Shown piece by piece: positions 61,948 through 64,000 of a DNA stretch of 64,000 nt. Source of the stretch: an uncultured Pelagibacteraceae bacterium (GTDB lineage Bacteria > Pseudomonadota > Alphaproteobacteria > Pelagibacterales > Pelagibacteraceae); assembly GCA_902597895.1 (NCBI GenBank), contig CACJZM010000001.1, positions 305,214-369,213 on the forward strand, read 5' to 3'. Numbering within the stretch: position 1 is the first letter of the stretch; every line of letters begins with the position of its first letter. A program made the position numbers and the translations under genes. The notes under the pieces were generated by a model that saw nothing but the letters and a program-made list of their open reading frames with translations, made no database searches and was not told the DNA's origin.

Positions 61948-63209
61948 TTATCAATCACTTGATAACCAATATCCCTTCTATAATATTTATTTTCCCAATC
62001 TAAATTATCTAAAATTTTCAATGCTTGTGACCTAGCTACTTTTAGATTTTTATTTAAAACTGTTGAGTTTAAAACTCTTCCACCACTTGAAAAATATTTG
62101 TTATTTTTTTTAATAGTTGATGCATGAAATAACTGTTTTTTTTTATTTAATTTTATTTTTTTTATATTTTTAATTTCTTTAAATTTTTTATAATTCCCTG
62201 GATATCCTTTACTCGCAGCTACAATTGTAATAGCTTTTTCATTAGTCCATGTAATTTTTTTTCTTTTTAACTTTTTGTAGATTGATGCTTCAATTAAATC
62301 TAATAAATCGTTTTTTAATCTCATCATTATTATTTGGCATTCCGGATCTCCAAAACGAATATTATACTCTATGAGTTTTGGGTTAGAATTTTCAATCATC
62401 AATCCTGCATATAAAATTCCTTTATAGGGACAACCTTTTTTGCTGAGACCCCTCAATGTTGGTTCAATAATTTTTTTTTTAATTTTATTTTCAACATCCC
62501 TTGTGATTAATTTTGATGGAGAATATGCACCCATTCCTCCAGTATTAGGACCAGTATCTTTTTCTCCTATTCTTTTATGATCTTGAGCTGTGCCTATAGG
62601 AAAATAATTTTTACCATCAGTTATAACAAAGTAACTTGCTTCTTTTCCTGATAGAAATTCTTCGACTATTACTTTTTTAGAGGATTTAAACTTTCCTCTT
62701 AATATTTCTTTTATATCTCTAATTGCTTTCTCTTTTGATTTACAAATTGTAACACCTTTACCAGCAGCTAATCCGTCTGATTTAACTACAATAGGTAATT
62801 TAAAATTTTTAAGAATATTTTGTATATTATTTGAACTTTTTATCTCTTTTGATCTTGCTGTAGGAATATCAAAATCTCTGCACAATTTTTTCATAAATGC
62901 TTTTGAACCTTCAAGCCTTGAAGCCTTTTTACTTGGACCGAATACCTTTATTTTTTTCTTTTCAAAAAAATCAACGATTCCGTTAACCAAAGGTTCTTCA
63001 GGTCCAATTATTAATAGATCAATATTTTTTTTTATAACTATTTTATATAATTCGTTAAAATCGTTGTAGTTGACATTTAAATTTTCGGATATTTCAGCTG
63101 TACCAGCGTTACCTGGTATACAATATAAATTATTTATTTTTTTTGATTTTCTCAATTTAAAGCAGATAGAGTGTTCTCGACCTCCGCTTCCAATTATTCC
63201 AATATTCAT
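61944..63209 (-). CDS. purD: Phosphoribosylamine-glycine ligase
   Basis: 421-aa ATP-grasp enzyme of purine synthesis. MNIGIIGSGGREHSICFKL, IGPEEPLVNGIVDFF, the ATP-grasp segment VVKSDGLAAGKGVTI, and QDHKRIGEKDTGPNTGGMGAYSP and NIRFGDPECQ are all present. It joins glycine to phosphoribosylamine. Only 21 bp separate it from the divergent DUF2093 gene. Confidence 0.97.
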   Translation of the reverse strand: MNIGIIGSGGREHSICFKLRKSKKINNLYCIPGNAGTAEISENLNVNYNDFNELYKIVIKKNIDLLIIGPEEPLVNGIVDFFEKKKIKVFGPSKKASRLEGSKAFMKKLCRDFDIPTARSKEIKSSNNIQNILKNFKLPIVVKSDGLAAGKGVTICKSKEKAIRDIKEILRGKFKSSKKVIVEEFLSGKEASYFVITDGKNYFPIGTAQDHKRIGEKDTGPNTGGMGAYSPSKLITRDVENKIKKKIIEPTLRGLSKKGCPYKGILYAGLMIENSNPKLIEYNIRFGDPECQIIMMRLKNDLLDLIEASIYKKLKRKKITWTNEKAITIVAASKGYPGNYKKFKEIKNIKKIKLNKKKQLFHASTIKKNNKYFSSGGRVLNSTVLNKNLKVARSQALKILDNLDWENKYYRRDIGYQVIDK

Positions 63210-63230
63210 GTAATAGTTTATAAACTAAAA

Positions 63231-63419
63231 ATGTTAAAAAAATTAGCAAAATTAAAATATCTTCCAAATAATTTTAAGATAGTTGAGGATGGTGATCATG
63301 TGCTATGTGCGATATCAGGAAAAAAAATTAGTTTAGAAAACCTTACATATTGGAATGTTGAGCTACAAGAGGCATATTATTCATTTATTGAGGCTAATTC
63401 GAAAAGAGATAAAAATTAA
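63231..63419 (+). CDS. DUF2093 family protein
   Basis: 62 aa. The conserved core ILEDGDHVLCAISGKKI-like KIVEDGDHVLCAISGKKISLENLTYWNVELQEAYYSFIEA is the family signature, shared among alphaproteobacteria. I use the ATG at 63231; an in-frame extension upstream would enter purD on the other strand. A cysteine in HVLCAISG is kept but no partner is visible. Function unknown. Confidence 0.88.
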   Translation: MLKKLAKLKYLPNNFKIVEDGDHVLCAISGKKISLENLTYWNVELQEAYYSFIEANSKRDKN

Positions 63420-63420
63420 T

Positions 63421-64000
63421 TTATTTCCACCTATCGTGGGACCAAATCCACTGACTTGGGTTTTTTAATATAAATTTTTCAAGCACTTTATTTAATTCAG
63501 AAGTTATATCCAAAATAGATTTATCTTTATTAAATTTTAGTGGTTCATAAAAATACATATCAAAATATATATTGTTTTTTCTTTCAACATAAACTGGAAC
63601 CACATCGCAATTGTATTTTTTTACCAATTGAGCAGGTATAGTTGTAGTTAAACAATTTCTTCCAAATAATTTTGCAGAGACCCCTTCACTAACTCTCTGG
63701 TCAATCATAAGAGCAATTGAATGTCCTTTTTTAATCTCCTCTAAAATTTTTCTAGTTCCAGATCTTCCTTTTTTAATTTGATTTTTACAAATATATTCTT
63801 TTCTAATTGTCTCCATAGTTCCATTTAAAAAAAAATTATTTAACGGTCTATATATCGCTGCAACTTTTACTCCATAGTTTTCTATTTGCATTGCCATTAA
63901 TTCAAAGTTATTGAAATGACCTGAAATAAATACAACAGGTTTTTTTTCTTTAATAATCTTATCTAAATTATTTAAACCATTAATTTTAATATGGTCATTT
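63421..64000 (-). CDS. Lipid A lauroyl/acyl transferase, LpxL/HtrB family, N-terminus missing
   Basis: The frame stays open to the window edge, so the N-terminal part lies outside. The visible part has the catalytic H(x4)E motif in ISGHFNNFE, followed by IYRPLNN, GRSGTRKILEEIKKGHSIALMIDQRVSEG and the C-terminal PSQWIWSHDRWK, all typical of LpxL/LpxM acyltransferases. It adds a secondary acyl chain to lipid A at the inner membrane. The convergent DUF2093 gene ends one base away. Confidence 0.9.
   Translation of the reverse strand, partial: NDHIKINGLNNLDKIIKEKKPVVFISGHFNNFELMAMQIENYGVKVAAIYRPLNNFFLNGTMETIRKEYICKNQIKKGRSGTRKILEEIKKGHSIALMIDQRVSEGVSAKLFGRNCLTTTIPAQLVKKYNCDVVPVYVERKNNIYFDMYFYEPLKFNKDKSILDITSELNKVLEKFILKNPSQWIWSHDRWK

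Overview
The window looks like a stretch of a SAR11-clade (Candidatus Pelagibacter-type) alphaproteobacterial chromosome. Pointers are the very high A+T content by eye, proteins rich in Lys/Ile/Asn, almost no intergenic DNA, and a set of alphaproteobacterial families: class I lysyl-tRNA synthetase, RegA-type and ChvI/ChvG-type regulators, the F1-ATPase zeta inhibitor, DUF2093, DUF3035/BamF-like, HAD-IIA with a DxWG motif, and the ahcY-tsaE-amgK-murU order. No rRNA, tRNA, IS element, prophage or CRISPR array was found. About 65 genes fill the 64 kb.

Layout. 1-5.4 kb: end of hisC, tyrA, then a leftward trkH-ampG-NlpC/P60 operon. 5.4-8.9 kb: lysK-pyrD, then rpmB and a queuosine-precursor transporter. 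8.9-13.1 kb: a leftward polyamine operon (ornithine decarboxylase, deoxyhypusine-synthase homologue, N-carbamoylputrescine amidase, agmatine deiminase) whose leader carries a short ORF running into an intrinsic terminator. 13.2-21.8 kb: RegA-type regulator, bioY, an ABC ATPase, polA, ChvI/ChvG, ahcY. 21.8-26.3 kb: tsaE-amgK-murU, gpmA, then a VanZ-like protein, ATPase zeta inhibitor, nuclease and lytic transglycosylase. 26.3-31.6 kb: leftward msrA-sseA-MFP-RND efflux operon. 31.6-38.4 kb: EamA exporter, AlkA-type glycosylase, phosphoribosyltransferase, purine permease, small lipoprotein, Hsp20 and oligopeptidase B. 38.4-44.2 kb: envelope genes (J-domain membrane protein, GT9 and epimerase, DapA-like aldolase, cyclopropane synthase) and a lysine-rich coiled-coil protein. 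44.2-47.2 kb: a RamB/ScfR-type regulator divergent from aceA, with duplicated operators and an unlisted 53-aa gene between. 47.2-52.8 kb: TerB/DnaJ protein, small membrane and DCC proteins, tldD-pmbA, DUF6134-like and YczE-like proteins. 52.8-54.9 kb: groES-groEL. 54.9-64 kb: HAD-ribF-ileS-lspA-lipoprotein-pgi, then leftward purD-rsmD, DUF2093 and the end of an lpxL-type acyltransferase.

Most notable signals: (1) the odc leader, which looks like a translation-coupled attenuator; (2) two near-identical 20-bp TTTGTAAA-type operators 73 bp apart between the ramB-like regulator and aceA; (3) a ROSE-type RNA-thermometer motif over the hsp20 ribosome binding site, with a heat-shock promoter pattern shared with groES; (4) a polyamine operon with agmatine-consuming genes but no classical arginine decarboxylase; (5) extreme compaction: 13 of 16 convergent junctions have 3 bp or less between genes, and six share the same 4-bp interlocked stop codons.

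All functional calls are from reading the sequence and knowledge of families; no database search was run.
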